Shown in pieces: positions 11,201 through 19,606 of a DNA stretch of 39,397 nt. Positions within the stretch are counted from its first letter, which is position 1; each line of letters opens with the position of its first letter. A program made the position numbers and the translations under genes. The notes under the pieces were generated by a model. That model was not told the origin of the DNA. It searched no databases and saw only the letters and a list, made by a program, of their open reading frames with translations. The stretch lies in assembly GCA_013288555.1 (NCBI GenBank), contig JABDBQ010000023.1, positions 1 through 39,397 of the forward strand, given 5' to 3'. The DNA comes from Bacteroidota bacterium. Lineage in GTDB: Bacteria > Bacteroidota > Bacteroidia > CAILMK01.

Positions 11201-13243
11201 GGCTCCTTCAACATTTAAAGTAAAATTGTATTTCTCATTATTAGGTTCAATTCCTATAAGCCCTTTAAAATCGAGTCTCACATTGGAATCTTTGATATTG
11301 GCAATTCCATCAAATACCTGGCTTTTAAAAGCGCCGTCAATGTTCATGTTACTGTAAGGATATTTCATGGCGGTTGCCTCCGTAATATGAGCAGTAATAT
11401 TCTCGTCCATATCCGGTAATGAAAGTCCGCTTCCGATTATTTTGGCTTGCATTGTCAGAGGACCCAGTGTTTTTTCCTGGCCGAGAAGCTCCCCAAGCTG
11501 CAGGCGAGTTGTGGTTATATCAGTTTTGTAAGATGAGTACTTTGTGTTTTTAGGTAATGTCATTTTCAAAGAAGCAGTTGCATTGCCCATGGATGTCTTT
11601 GTGTCGAGATAAACGGCAAAATCATGGATGCTGCCTTTATAATATCCTTTTGTGCTGATTTTTTGAGGCACATGGATGTTTGATGGAATGGTATTCGGCG
11701 GACTGAAATAAGAAACATCCTGCCTTATGGTATTCATTTGAGGAATCTTCAGGTCAAAAATGACTTTGTCCATGTCTGGCAGGTTTTTGATGTTCCCATT
11801 CACTTGTACCAATGTGCCTTTACCTGCCGTGGCCGTTATATTATTGAGGTTCAGGTTGCCAATGCGTCCATTTATCTGAGCTGCAATTCGAGCTGCCCCG
11901 TCAGGATCTTTTGAAAAAGGGGCGGTTTTGGATAATGAAGGGACGAAATAGAGAATATCCCGATATCCAATAATGCTTTCAGATACATCGGCTTTAATGG
12001 CAACCTTTCCAAGGTCGGCTGACAATTGCGAGAGAGAAGTATAATGCAGACCGATATATTTTGAAATATGGGTATTTCCTGTATTAATGTCGAAATTGGA
12101 AAGGATGGTTTCAACACTATCGAAAAGAACTTTGGTTCTGAAAGTACGAACTGCAAAACCGCTTCTTTCTTTTACGCCTAACTGTGAGATGTCTGCTTGT
12201 GTCTTATTGGTTGTATAAGAAATAGTATTGGCCTGAACATTGATTCCTTTGAACCCAAGATGGTTGAAATCCATTCCTTCTTTCACATGCTTTGCCGATT
12301 GGTCATCATAGTTTGCACTTGTGTTGTCAATTTTTAAACGGGCAAGCACAATTTGCCAGCCTGGACTATTTGATGATGTTGGCTGAGGCACAGGTTGTTT
12401 TTGTGGATTGGTTTGAGCATTTTCATTAAGCGCAACTGATGCAAAAGTTTCGTCAACCGATACAGACCCGATATTGATTTTTTGGGAAGCCATTTCCATT
12501 GTAGATTTTAGAATGGATGAACTGCCAACAAAAGCAGTAAATGCCTGCCCGCTTACCGTATTGCTGTACAGGGCATTGACGCCTGCTAATTTAATATTAT
12601 CGACACTGATATTATAATTATCGGGCTTTGATTTCGAAGTATCTGCTGGGCTTTGCTTTGAAATCACAAGTTTCACAAGGGTATTTTCAAAATCTATTTT
12701 GCTGATATTAAAGTACTCATGATCAATGTCCATACTTCTGATATTGACATCAAGTTTTCCTAACCTTGCCAAAGCATTCATGCCTTCCAGTTGGTCATCA
12801 TAGGTTATATAGAAATTATGAAGATAAATACCGTGCACGGCAATTTTGTAAGGTTTTGACTTCGTAGTTTCTTGTTTTTTCGACGGTTTTTGAGCCGTGT
12901 CAGTAAATGCCTTTATAATAAAGGAATAATTAAAAGAACTGTCAGGACCTGAACGTTTGATATGGGCTGTAAACCTGTCTATTTTCAGGGAATTAACTGT
13001 TATCTTATGATTGAGAAGCGCGAACATCGCTATATCGACCTTCAGGGAATGGCTATAAATAAGGGTGTCATGCTGAAGGCTTTCAATATAAACATCACCG
13101 AGAAATATGCTTTTCGGAAACGAAAGGTTTATTTCCCCGATACTTACTTTGGTTTTGAGCTTATTTTGGAGATAAGATTCTGCTTTATGCGTAAGGAATC
13201 GTTGTGTAGGAGGAAGTTGCAGGACAATAAAAGCCAGGATCAA
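8279..13243 (-). CDS. tamB: TamB-like translocation/assembly module (DUF490) protein
   Basis: A protein of 1654 residues from the TTG at 13243. It has an N-terminal inner-membrane anchor, then a very long periplasmic part made of beta-rich repeats (AsmA/DUF490-type taco structure that bridges the periplasm). The conserved C-terminal TamB domain occupies roughly the last 450 residues: LTGRYEILEGSYQLTFYDF, then TLNDLDKAAFAGAVVERLTE, with the usual 'LNNLSSKLL...SFDVRSYDD' region after it. It is expected to work with the Omp85 protein encoded 8 bases downstream. The start is unsettled: there is no in-frame ATG. The frame stays open upstream to a TAA at 13328-13330, and the extension from an ATC at 13318 adds a Lys/Arg-rich leader before the hydrophobic segment, which suits a membrane anchor better than the TTG start does. 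A GGAGG sits at 13257-13261. Confidence 0.85.
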   Translation of the reverse strand: MILAFIVLQLPPTQRFLTHKAESYLQNKLKTKVSIGEINLSFPKSIFLGDVYIESLQHDTLIYSHSLKVDIAMFALLNHKITVNSLKIDRFTAHIKRSGPDSSFNYSFIIKAFTDTAQKPSKKQETTKSKPYKIAVHGIYLHNFYITYDDQLEGMNALARLGKLDVNIRSMDIDHEYFNISKIDFENTLVKLVISKQSPADTSKSKPDNYNISVDNIKLAGVNALYSNTVSGQAFTAFVGSSSILKSTMEMASQKINIGSVSVDETFASVALNENAQTNPQKQPVPQPTSSNSPGWQIVLARLKIDNTSANYDDQSAKHVKEGMDFNHLGFKGINVQANTISYTTNKTQADISQLGVKERSGFAVRTFRTKVLFDSVETILSNFDINTGNTHISKYIGLHYTSLSQLSADLGKVAIKADVSESIIGYRDILYFVPSLSKTAPFSKDPDGAARIAAQINGRIGNLNLNNITATAGKGTLVQVNGNIKNLPDMDKVIFDLKIPQMNTIRQDVSYFSPPNTIPSNIHVPQKISTKGYYKGSIHDFAVYLDTKTSMGNATASLKMTLPKNTKYSSYKTDITTTRLQLGELLGQEKTLGPLTMQAKIIGSGLSLPDMDENITAHITEATAMKYPYSNMNIDGAFKSQVFDGIANIKDSNVRLDFKGLIGIEPNNEKYNFTLNVEGADLKALHLMDSDFRFKGVIKANITENKARDINGTAGITNVVIVKNTKTYPIRNFAFFTATHGNNDSISIRSDFINADFTGTVRVSQLPTVLEAHLNKYFKLPNTSLEDYTAQKFRFHIDIGRTDLITDVFYPKIQKLATGPINGYYDSRAGIIKLNIQIPEIEYDNVTFDSLVADVISDPTKLNYNVSLKKLNAGILLKNIDLKGKIQNDSVGTTISVKDDSGKTAFMMAAVLRSINDEIDVNLLPKGVIINYEPWPVSADNVIRIGNDIKIHDLVLLHKKSRLLINSSASGNAGSTMHVDFKDFNLADVTGWLKKDTLFAGGTVNGNITLENVMQDLKFNFKLAVNDFSYKADSIGNVNITADNSGKNRYDAAIVVSGHGNDASLKGYYGTDSKKPDLNFETDINSLTMKTIAPFVTGELSDLAGKLKGKLLLSGNTDNLNITGRMHFQGAEFTLDYLNTHYKLDDNNILFNTSNIEFDDFKISDSANNKAIVNGYIYTKYFSNFTYNLSVKTDHFLALNSPDKKGSLFYGKLIATSQVSVKGNLGAPVIDVNAHLEKGTFMTVVLPGNEPELESTKGILFFSDINRPRNAILYKHKRLDTTQQTEIKGMEMTSNIEVDKDARLKVIVDPEAGDYLDVKGAGTLSMGMRTDGTLTLTGRYEILEGSYQLTFYDFIKRRFTIQPGGSITWLGSPMEADMNLTAIYETRAAPLPILEPELTSLTPQERNQYLEQLRFQVLLKMTGSIKKPDLDMDITLNDLDKAAFAGAVVERLTEMELDKSEVNKQVFALLVLDRLIDENPFQSDQPNIAQSLAFTSVSELISQQLNNLSSKLLKHGSLSFDVRSYDDYSTGNPVLTNEFKATLQQQFLKDRLAVNLGGQVDVVGVDKLHPESTPSNQAVSDISIEYMLTKDGRYRVTVFRDNTYAGLIEGQIVQTGAGLIFVKDFDSFNTMFDKPKSTAKTNPDQPVIQPGPK

Positions 13244-13474
13244 AAGCGCGACAATACCTCCTATAAACCATAAGAGGCCCCGAAGAGCAAGGCGTGCATA
13301 TTTACCGTTTTTTTTGATGCGTCTTTTTTAAAGTAAAACTATAAGAAGATTTAAATGTTCAGTAAAGCCAATAAAGTTCTAAGGTATATATTTATAAGCT
13401 CATATAAACCAAAATGCCAAACATCTTCTCAATGCTTGACATTTTGAACCATTGGATGATTAATTAGATTTGCC

Positions 13475-13657
13475 TTATTCCTTTTGCGGAGGAACCTTAC
13501 CACGTTCTTTACGTGCTTCCGACAATCCGATGGCAATGGCCTGTTTGGGATCGGTTACTTTTTTATTGCCCTTGCCGCTTTTAAGCTTACCTTGTTTCAT
13601 TTCATGCATAGCTCGTTCCACTTTATCCTGAGCTTTTTTTCCATATCTGGTTTCCAT
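13475..13657 (-). CDS. small basic DUF6496-type protein
   Basis: A 60-residue, very Lys/Arg-rich protein. It has the pattern GKKAQxKVERxMHExKxGKLKSG followed by the signature PKQAIAIGLSEARK. This matches the small DUF6496 family as I know it; no biochemical function is established. No membrane segment or signal peptide. It is flanked by gene-free DNA on both sides (13319-13474 and 13658-13862), and stands opposite the transhydrogenase operon, so it is probably transcribed alone. High charge would fit nucleic-acid association, but that is only a guess. Confidence 0.7.
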   Translation of the reverse strand: METRYGKKAQDKVERAMHEMKQGKLKSGKGNKKVTDPKQAIAIGLSEARKERGKVPPQKE

Positions 13658-13750
13658 TTTTTAGTGTTTTTAATCTAAAAATGTATAACAGATCGATAGG
13701 GCATAATGTTTTCCATTTTACTTTGGTATGATGAAAATCAAGAGGAGATT

Positions 13751-13783
13751 TTTGTACAATCCAAGTGTTTGTCAATATCTTTT
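13751..13783 (+). promoter_or_regulatory. candidate promoter of the pntAA-pntAB-pntB operon
   Basis: TTTG at 13751-13754, then 21 bases, then TATCTTTT at 13776-13783, one mismatch from the Bacteroidota -33/-7 pattern (TTTG, TAnnTTTG). The implied leader before pntAA at 13863 is about 70 bases. Judged by pattern and spacing only. Confidence 0.4.
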
Positions 13784-13862
13784 TCGGAAATAACCCATAA
13801 CTTGCGGCATCAATAGATATGTTGGGTATTCGGTTTAATACACTTATAATTACATCAGAAAG

Positions 13863-15002
13863 ATGATTGTTTCAGTCGCTAAAGAGACCGAACTGAAGGA
13901 AAACCGTGTGGCACTTTCCCCTGACGGGGTCAAAGAGCTTGTGGCAAAAGGCTTTTCCTGTATTCTTGAGAAGGATGCCGGTCTGAATTCTTATTTTACA
14001 AATGAAGCTTACGAAGCAGCCGGTGCAAAAATTGTATCGAAGGATGAAGCCTTTTCCACGGCTGATGTACTACTAAAGGTAGCCCCTCCGGTATCAGATG
14101 AGGTAAAACTGATGAAAAACGGCGCTACGCTGCTTTCATTTATGTATGCTTCTACCAATCCTGAACTTGTGGCGGCACTTACAACCAAAGGAATTACTTC
14201 GTTTTCAGTAGATGCCATTCCGAGAATCTCCAGAGCCCAGAAAATGGACGCCCTGAGTTCACAAGCCAACCTGGGTGGATACAAAGCCGTAATTCTTGCA
14301 GCCAATTATCTTGGGAAAATCTTCCCGATGTTAACTACTGCAGCAGGTACCATCCGTCCTTCAAAGGTCGTTATCATGGGTGCTGGTGTAGCAGGTTTGC
14401 AGGCTATAGCCACTGCAAAAAGACTTGGGGCTATAGTTGAGGTTTCAGACATCAGACCTGAAACCAAAGAACAGGTAGAATCCCTTGGTGGCAAATTCAT
14501 AGAACTTAAATCAGACGAATCTGTACAAATAGAAGGTGGATACGTGAAAGGTGTTTCGGCTGATTTCCTTCTTAAACAACAGGAACTTATTGCGAAGCAT
14601 ATAGCGCAGGCAGATATCGTTATTACCACAGCATTGGTTCCGGGCAAAAAAGCCCCTATGCTCATAACCGAAGAAATGGTAAAGAGCATGAAATTCGGTT
14701 CGGTAATCCTGGATATGGCTGTGAAACAAGGTGGTAATTGTGCCATCAGCGAGTTTAACAATACCGTGGTAAAATATGGCGTTACCATTATCGGCGAGCC
14801 AAATCTTCCATCGTTGCTTCCATTGAATGCCAGCGAGCTTTATTCGAAAAACATCGTCGCATTCCTGACCCATCTTGCTGACAAAGACAAGTTTTTCCTG
14901 GATCGTGATGAAGAGATTACCAAAGGTTCCCTGATCACATTAAACGGGGAAGTGGTGCATCCATCGGTAAATATAAATATTGAAGCGGCCGCAACTAATT
15001 AA
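13863..15002 (+). CDS. pntAA: NAD(P) transhydrogenase subunit alpha part 1 (NAD(H)-binding dI domain)
   Basis: A 379-residue protein covering domain I of proton-translocating transhydrogenase, which passes hydride between NADH and NADP+ while protons cross the inner membrane. Landmarks: the N-terminal KETELKENRVALSPDGV, the RAQKMDALSSQANLGGYKAV signature, and the Rossmann segment GAGVAGLQAIATAKRLGA (near residues 172-190) followed by DIRPE. It lacks the membrane helices that E. coli PntA (about 510 residues) carries; these are encoded separately by the next gene, so this is the split three-subunit arrangement seen in many bacteria. The stop TAA at 15000-15002 is 9 bases before the ATG of pntAB. 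First gene of a tight operon. Confidence 0.96.
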   Translation: MIVSVAKETELKENRVALSPDGVKELVAKGFSCILEKDAGLNSYFTNEAYEAAGAKIVSKDEAFSTADVLLKVAPPVSDEVKLMKNGATLLSFMYASTNPELVAALTTKGITSFSVDAIPRISRAQKMDALSSQANLGGYKAVILAANYLGKIFPMLTTAAGTIRPSKVVIMGAGVAGLQAIATAKRLGAIVEVSDIRPETKEQVESLGGKFIELKSDESVQIEGGYVKGVSADFLLKQQELIAKHIAQADIVITTALVPGKKAPMLITEEMVKSMKFGSVILDMAVKQGGNCAISEFNNTVVKYGVTIIGEPNLPSLLPLNASELYSKNIVAFLTHLADKDKFFLDRDEEITKGSLITLNGEVVHPSVNINIEAAATN

Positions 15003-15011
15003 TTGATACTT

Positions 15012-15323
15012 ATGACAGAATTTCTTTCGTTTCTTTCAGCGCATATAGACATGGCATATGTGCTCATACTGTCCATTTTTGTGGGGGTAGAAGTTATCGG
15101 TAAAGTTCCTTCTGTGTTGCATACCCCTCTTATGTCGGGGGCCAATGCCATACATGGTGTCATTATTATCGGGGCAATTATTGTGATGCTGAATGCCGGG
15201 GTTGATAATATTCCGGCTCTTATTTTAGGTTTTATAGCAGTAATTCTCGGTACCCTGAATGTGGTAGGTGGTTTTGTAGTTACAGACAGGATGTTGGAAA
15301 TGTTTAAAAAGAAAAAAAACTAA
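15012..15323 (+). CDS. pntAB: NAD(P) transhydrogenase subunit alpha part 2 (membrane dIIa)
   Basis: A 103-residue membrane protein with about three transmembrane helices and the family signatures VGVEVIGKVPSVLHTPLMSG and ANAIHGVIIIGAI. It supplies the first part of the proton channel (dIIa). I take the ATG at 15012 as the start; a TTG at 15003, immediately after the pntAA stop, is in frame, but would only add three residues. One base separates its stop (15321-15323) from the ATG of pntB, implying translational coupling. Confidence 0.94.
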   Translation: MTEFLSFLSAHIDMAYVLILSIFVGVEVIGKVPSVLHTPLMSGANAIHGVIIIGAIIVMLNAGVDNIPALILGFIAVILGTLNVVGGFVVTDRMLEMFKKKKN

Positions 15324-15324
15324 G

Positions 15325-16722
15325 ATGGAGCACAGTATACTAGAACTATTTTATCTCGCCGGGTCGCTTACTTTTATCATTGGGCTCAAAATGTTGAGTC
15401 ATCCTGAAACCGCCAGGCGTGGAAATCTTTTGGCAGCTGCTGGTATGGGACTTGCAATTATGGGAACGCTGATCTTTTACAAATCTGGCGTTCCAATGCT
15501 TATATATGCGCTGATATTTGGGGCCATGATTATTGGTACCATATCAGGCTGGATTGCTGCAAAAAAAGTACAAATGACGGCCATGCCTCAAATGGTTTCT
15601 ATTTTCAATGGTATGGGTGGCGCCTGTGCCATGCTTATCGGTCTTATAGAATTCCATCATTTTCTTGAATCAGATGACAATCTGGGCCTTTTAACCGTGT
15701 TGGCAAGTATGGTTATCGGCAGTGTGTCTTTTGCTGGTAGTGTTATTGCCTGGGCAAAGCTTAACGGCAATATGAAAAGAGAAATAAGGCTGCCCAAATA
15801 CAATATCCTCAACACGGCAATAATGATCATCATCGTGTTATTGACCGCTGTGATTATAGGAGGCTGGGTGCCTGAAACACCTGCCATTTACGTTCTTTTT
15901 GTACTTTCATTAATCTACGGTATTCTTTTGGTTATCCCGATCGGCGGTGCCGATATGCCTGTTGTTATTTCATTGCTGAACTCTTTTACCGGGATGGCTG
16001 CTGCTTTTGCCGGTTTCTTGTATAATAACCACGTTATGCTCACCGGGGGTATTCTGGTAGGTTCTGCAGGAACCATTCTTACAGTTGTCATGTGCAAAGG
16101 AATGAACCGTTCCCTCACAAATGTAATCTTCGGAGCTTTCGGCGGCGGCGGTGCTACCGCGAGTGGTATTTCAGGCAGTGGAGACAAGAGCGTAAGGGAC
16201 ATTAACATTTCTGATACGGCCGTGCTTCTCAACTATTCAAAGAAAGTTATTATCGTTCCGGGGTATGGACTGGCCGTTGCGCAGGCACAGCATGTTATTC
16301 ATGAACTGGAAACGATTCTTGAAGAGCGAGGCGTTGAAGTTAAATACGCCATTCACCCGGTGGCAGGACGAATGCCGGGCCATATGAACGTATTGCTTGC
16401 AGAAAGCAATGTGGATTATGAAAAACTCATAGAAATGGACCTGATCAACCCTGAATTCCCTACCACGGATGTGGTGTTGGTAGTAGGTGCCAATGATGTT
16501 GTTAACCCTGCCGCTAAAAACGATCCGGGAAGCCCTATTTACGGCATGCCGATCCTTGATGTAGAATCTGCGAAAAACATCATTGTTAACAAAAGAAGTA
16601 TGAGTGCGGGCTATGCCGGCATTGACAATGAGTTATTCTACAATCCCAAAACAAGTATGCTATTCGGCAGTGCAAAACAGGTTCTTACCGAACTTGTTAC
16701 GGAGCTGAAGAATATGAATTAG
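15325..16722 (+). CDS. pntB: NAD(P) transhydrogenase subunit beta
   Basis: A 465-residue protein with an N-terminal membrane region of about eight or nine helices (dIIb, roughly residues 1-280) and a C-terminal NADP(H)-binding dIII domain. The dIII marks are complete: IIVPGYGLAVAQAQHVIHEL, the HPVAGRMPGHMNVLLAE loop, VVLVVGANDVVNPAA, GMPILDVESAKNIIV and KRSMSAGYAGIDNELFY. The segment GGGGATASGISGSGDKSV joins the membrane and soluble parts. With pntAA and pntAB it makes a full enzyme that uses the proton-motive force to make NADPH. Last gene of the operon; the next gene converges on it with a 10-base gap and no room for a separate terminator. Confidence 0.96.
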   Translation: MEHSILELFYLAGSLTFIIGLKMLSHPETARRGNLLAAAGMGLAIMGTLIFYKSGVPMLIYALIFGAMIIGTISGWIAAKKVQMTAMPQMVSIFNGMGGACAMLIGLIEFHHFLESDDNLGLLTVLASMVIGSVSFAGSVIAWAKLNGNMKREIRLPKYNILNTAIMIIIVLLTAVIIGGWVPETPAIYVLFVLSLIYGILLVIPIGGADMPVVISLLNSFTGMAAAFAGFLYNNHVMLTGGILVGSAGTILTVVMCKGMNRSLTNVIFGAFGGGGATASGISGSGDKSVRDINISDTAVLLNYSKKVIIVPGYGLAVAQAQHVIHELETILEERGVEVKYAIHPVAGRMPGHMNVLLAESNVDYEKLIEMDLINPEFPTTDVVLVVGANDVVNPAAKNDPGSPIYGMPILDVESAKNIIVNKRSMSAGYAGIDNELFYNPKTSMLFGSAKQVLTELVTELKNMN

Positions 16723-16732
16723 AATAAAATCC

Positions 16733-17434
16733 TCAGAATTTGACAATCAGGTAAAAAGCGACGGGAAGTGCTAATGTGGCTTGGGCACTGAAACTGCTTG
16801 TTTTTGATGTCACGTAAAAAGGTGGGCCACCGCCCGGATTCGACTGATATTCAGAAATAGTTTCTGTTGGAAAACCTCTCGTATAATACAAACTTGTTTC
16901 TGTTCCGATCAATATCCGTCTGGTAGCATAAAAGCGCAATGAAACCATAGGCCCTATTCCATAATTAAAATTTTCATCAGTTATATTGGTTGTTAATGTC
17001 TGAGGACCATTTTCAACAGTATTGGTAAAGTTGTTTGTATTGTTGAGCAACAAATCAATTCCCGCAGTTAATTCCCATCTGTTGCCGATACGAATAAGTT
17101 TTTCATATCCCAGTCTCAGCTCATAATCTATTTCATTGGTTACATTTTTTGTAACGCCATCGTCTGTAGTAGTTGCAGTGTAGTTGAGACCTGCCCCGAT
17201 GCGGATACCGCTTCCTGTTTTTTTATCATCTATAGAATAGGTAAGCAGATAAGGGTTGACAGTAGTCTGGTTGGAATTGTTAAAATTTATGATCTGCCTC
17301 AGTAGCGGATTGAGCTGAACGCCCGCATATTGTACAAACTGGCTCCTCATGGAAGAGCTGTCAGATTGTGCTTTGGATATTTTTGTGGTAAGGCAGAGGA
17401 TTAATATCCCCAGCAGAGCTTGCTTTTTTATCAT
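16733..17434 (-). CDS. outer-membrane beta-barrel protein (unknown function)
   Basis: A 233-residue protein with a Sec signal peptide (KQALLGILILCLTTKISKAQ, cleavage near residue 23) and then alternating polar/hydrophobic beta strands typical of small 8-strand OmpA/OmpX-like barrels (for example GSGIRIGAGLNYTATTTDD and YGIGPMVSLRFYATRRILIG), ending in an aromatic C-terminal residue (VKF) as outer-membrane proteins do. No enzymatic motif. It lies 31 bases downstream of the di-haem peroxidase on the same strand and is probably in the same transcript, so a link with that periplasmic redox protein is possible but not shown. Confidence 0.75.
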   Translation of the reverse strand: MIKKQALLGILILCLTTKISKAQSDSSSMRSQFVQYAGVQLNPLLRQIINFNNSNQTTVNPYLLTYSIDDKKTGSGIRIGAGLNYTATTTDDGVTKNVTNEIDYELRLGYEKLIRIGNRWELTAGIDLLLNNTNNFTNTVENGPQTLTTNITDENFNYGIGPMVSLRFYATRRILIGTETSLYYTRGFPTETISEYQSNPGGGPPFYVTSKTSSFSAQATLALPVAFYLIVKF

Positions 17435-17465
17435 AAAACAGGTATTTTTAAGAAAAATTATCTGA

Positions 17466-18596
17466 CTATTGATATATAAATGGATTGGAAAATTTAGGAT
17501 CCGTAACCATTGTATAATCTGTAAGCGAGTTTAGGAAAGCTTTCAGGGCAACCCTGTCCTGATTGGGTATATTAAACCTTATAGGATTTCCATTTCCACT
17601 GGAGTCTTGCAGTCTGCCATCAAGGTTTTGGCTTTTCTGGATACCATTACTATAAAAGTTCAGGACATCATCAAGGGTTTTAAATCTGCCGTCGTGCATA
17701 TACGGTGCGGTAAGGGCAATATTGTGTAATTCAGGTGCTTTGAATTTGCCCATATCTGCTGCATTACCGGTAAGCGCACCAAGGCCTGGATCAGTAGGGT
17801 TGACATCAAGACCGTTATTCATGAAACTGAAACTCGTATTGTAAGTGCCGTTACCTCCGATAGTTTGATGGCAGCTGTTGCAATTATATTTATTCTCAAA
17901 CAATTGCATACCCTGCATTTCAACCGGGGTGAGTAGTGAAGTATTTATACCACCTTGATTGAAAGCCAGTTCAAATCTGCTGTTCCCGGTTTGTATGGAA
18001 TTGATAAACAACGCAATGGCTCCTGATATTTTATTGGGTGTAATCTGCGAACTACCAAAAGCATTATTAAACAGGTTAGCATAATATGGTATCGAAGCAA
18101 GTTTTGAAGGTAGAACAGATGGGTCAGCAATCCCCATTTCCACGTGATTTGTTACAGGCCGCATGATCAGGTTCCCGAGATTGTTTTCTCTCCCATCCCA
18201 GAATAATGAAGAACCAGGACGAAACAGCGTATCACCATACGTAAAATCAGGTATCATCTGTGAATTAATGTCCTGAATAGAAAGTGAATTTCTCCTCGTT
18301 AAAACATTCTTAAACCCCAGGCTAAACTGAACATTATCAGCAAATCCTGCGGCTTGTTTATGACAACTTCCGCAGGAAATGGCACTGTTTACAGATAATG
18401 CAGGGTCATAAAAAAGCACCCTTCCGAGTGTAGCTATATTATTGCGCCGGTCGTCAGGGCCATAATATTGTGCCACAGTTGCCGGGAGGCTTAGAGATAC
18501 ATTGGAATTTTTTGGAGTATTACCTGATTTATTGCATGAAATTAATGCAATTGAAATGGATAATAAGATACCGGGTGTGAGGAGTTTGGTTTTCAT
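17466..18596 (-). CDS. di-haem cytochrome c peroxidase / MauG-family lipoprotein
   Basis: A 376-residue lipoprotein; the signal ends IALISCNKSG, with the lipidated Cys at residue 21. Two c-type haem sites are visible: CGSCH at residues 75-79 and CNSCH near residues 234-240. Typical companions are present: LGRVLFYDPALS, FWDGRENNLGNLIMRPV, FKAPELHNIALTAPYMHDGR (distal Met region) and FYSNG. The family reduces hydrogen peroxide with electrons from small cytochromes, or oxidises other substrates (MauG). The ATG at 18596 is chosen because it gives a perfect lipoprotein signal and because the promoter (18635-18665) lies inside the longer in-frame extension. It is anchored in the periplasm facing the outer or inner membrane. 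A barrel protein follows. Confidence 0.92.
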   Translation of the reverse strand: MKTKLLTPGILLSISIALISCNKSGNTPKNSNVSLSLPATVAQYYGPDDRRNNIATLGRVLFYDPALSVNSAISCGSCHKQAAGFADNVQFSLGFKNVLTRRNSLSIQDINSQMIPDFTYGDTLFRPGSSLFWDGRENNLGNLIMRPVTNHVEMGIADPSVLPSKLASIPYYANLFNNAFGSSQITPNKISGAIALFINSIQTGNSRFELAFNQGGINTSLLTPVEMQGMQLFENKYNCNSCHQTIGGNGTYNTSFSFMNNGLDVNPTDPGLGALTGNAADMGKFKAPELHNIALTAPYMHDGRFKTLDDVLNFYSNGIQKSQNLDGRLQDSSGNGNPIRFNIPNQDRVALKAFLNSLTDYTMVTDPKFSNPFIYQ

Positions 18597-18634
18597 GACC
18601 CTGATTTTAAGTTTTATAAATATTATTCCTAAAC

Positions 18635-18665
18635 CAAAGATAATGATAAAAAATTGTAATGTCAA
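18635..18665 (-). promoter_or_regulatory. promoter of the di-haem peroxidase gene (Bacteroidota type)
   Basis: On the minus strand, TTG (18663-18665), 20 bases, then TATCTTTG (18635-18642), an exact match to TAnnTTTG. The start codon at 18596 would have a leader of about 30 bases. The surrounding DNA is very AT-rich. Confidence 0.65.
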
Positions 18666-18749
18666 CAAAATAAATAATTTTTAATAATTATTTAATTGTA
18701 TTTGTGCTTTACAAATTAATAAATAGAATTACAACAGAAGTAAATATGT

Positions 18750-19532
18750 CTAGGAAAAACGATTAAGCAATTCATTATGAATCAGTTTATTCGAGGCCAG
18801 CATTTCGCCTCCGAACAAATAATTATTGCCTCCTGAAAAATCTGTGACTAAACCACCTGCTTTTTGAACCAGTAAAGCGCCTGCGGCTACATCCCAGGGT
18901 TTGAGATTGTATTCGAAAAATCCGTCACAGCGCCCACAGGCCACATAGGCCAGATCAAGTGCTGCAGAACCCAAACGCCTGATGCCATGCGTATGCATCA
19001 TAAAATACCTGAAATGTTCCAGGTATTCATCCATTCGTGCAAATGCGGATGAAGGAAAACCGGTGGCCAGCAGTGATTCGCCCAGGTTTTTGGCTGTTGA
19101 AACCAGAACCGGTTTTTCATTAAGGTAAACATAATCTGTTTCTTCGTGCGTCCAGAAACATTCATCACCGGGTATATCATAAACAACCCCAAACACAATT
19201 TTTCCTTGCTGCCATAATGCGACACTGATGCAATACATCGGGAAATCGTGTACAAAATTTGTGGTGCCGTCAATAGGGTCAATAATCCACATCAATTCAC
19301 TTTGAATGTCCTGGTTATGATTTTCTTCCGCGAGTATTGTTGAACCCGGCAAAAGCTCCTGCAGGCCTTTGACCAGTCGTTCTTCTGATCCAACATCAAT
19401 GGTGGTTACAAGGCTTTTGTCTTCTTTATAGTTAACCCCTGTTGCATCCAGTTTTATACGTTCCGCTTTTACATAATCGCCGGTTCGCTTTATAATAACC
19501 AGTGCTTTTTCAGCTATTTCTTTGATTTGCAT
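18750..19532 (-). CDS. suhB: inositol-1-monophosphatase family protein
   Basis: A 260-residue Mg2+-dependent phosphatase. Metal-site motif A, DPIDGTTNF, is at residues 85-93, preceded by the acidic LAEE (67-70); motif B, WDVAAGALLVQKAGG, begins at residue 213. Length and motifs fit the SuhB/IMPase family, which hydrolyses inositol phosphates and related sugar phosphates; some members act instead on 3'-phosphoadenosine 5'-phosphate or fructose bisphosphate, and the exact substrate cannot be read here. No signal peptide, so cytoplasmic. It is divergent from the S41 protease gene and about 150 bases upstream of the peroxidase gene, which has its own promoter. Confidence 0.9.
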   Translation of the reverse strand: MQIKEIAEKALVIIKRTGDYVKAERIKLDATGVNYKEDKSLVTTIDVGSEERLVKGLQELLPGSTILAEENHNQDIQSELMWIIDPIDGTTNFVHDFPMYCISVALWQQGKIVFGVVYDIPGDECFWTHEETDYVYLNEKPVLVSTAKNLGESLLATGFPSSAFARMDEYLEHFRYFMMHTHGIRRLGSAALDLAYVACGRCDGFFEYNLKPWDVAAGALLVQKAGGLVTDFSGGNNYLFGGEMLASNKLIHNELLNRFS

Positions 19533-19565
19533 TATGTTATATTTAAAAGAATAGTTCAGGGCTCA

Positions 19566-19599
19566 TTGCCACTCGTAAACGTTTTTGGCCTTAAATTTG
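19566..19599 (+). promoter_or_regulatory. candidate promoter of the S41 protease gene
   Basis: TAAATTTG at 19592-19599 exactly fits TAnnTTTG. The nearest upstream TTG (19566-19568) is 23 bases away, slightly longer than usual. Predicted transcripts would begin just before the inverted repeat at 19607-19640. Confidence 0.4.
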
Positions 19600-19606
19600 T
19601 AGCTTA

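Noticed and set aside
13308..13315. An indel in the A8 run as the reason tamB lacks an ATG start
   Set aside because: Changing the run length brings no upstream ATG into frame, since none occurs in any frame in the preceding ~80 bases; so an indel there does not solve the start.
14306..14788. A 160-codon frame antisense to pntAA
   Set aside because: Composition is the mirror of a well-conserved gene; no signals or family resemblance.
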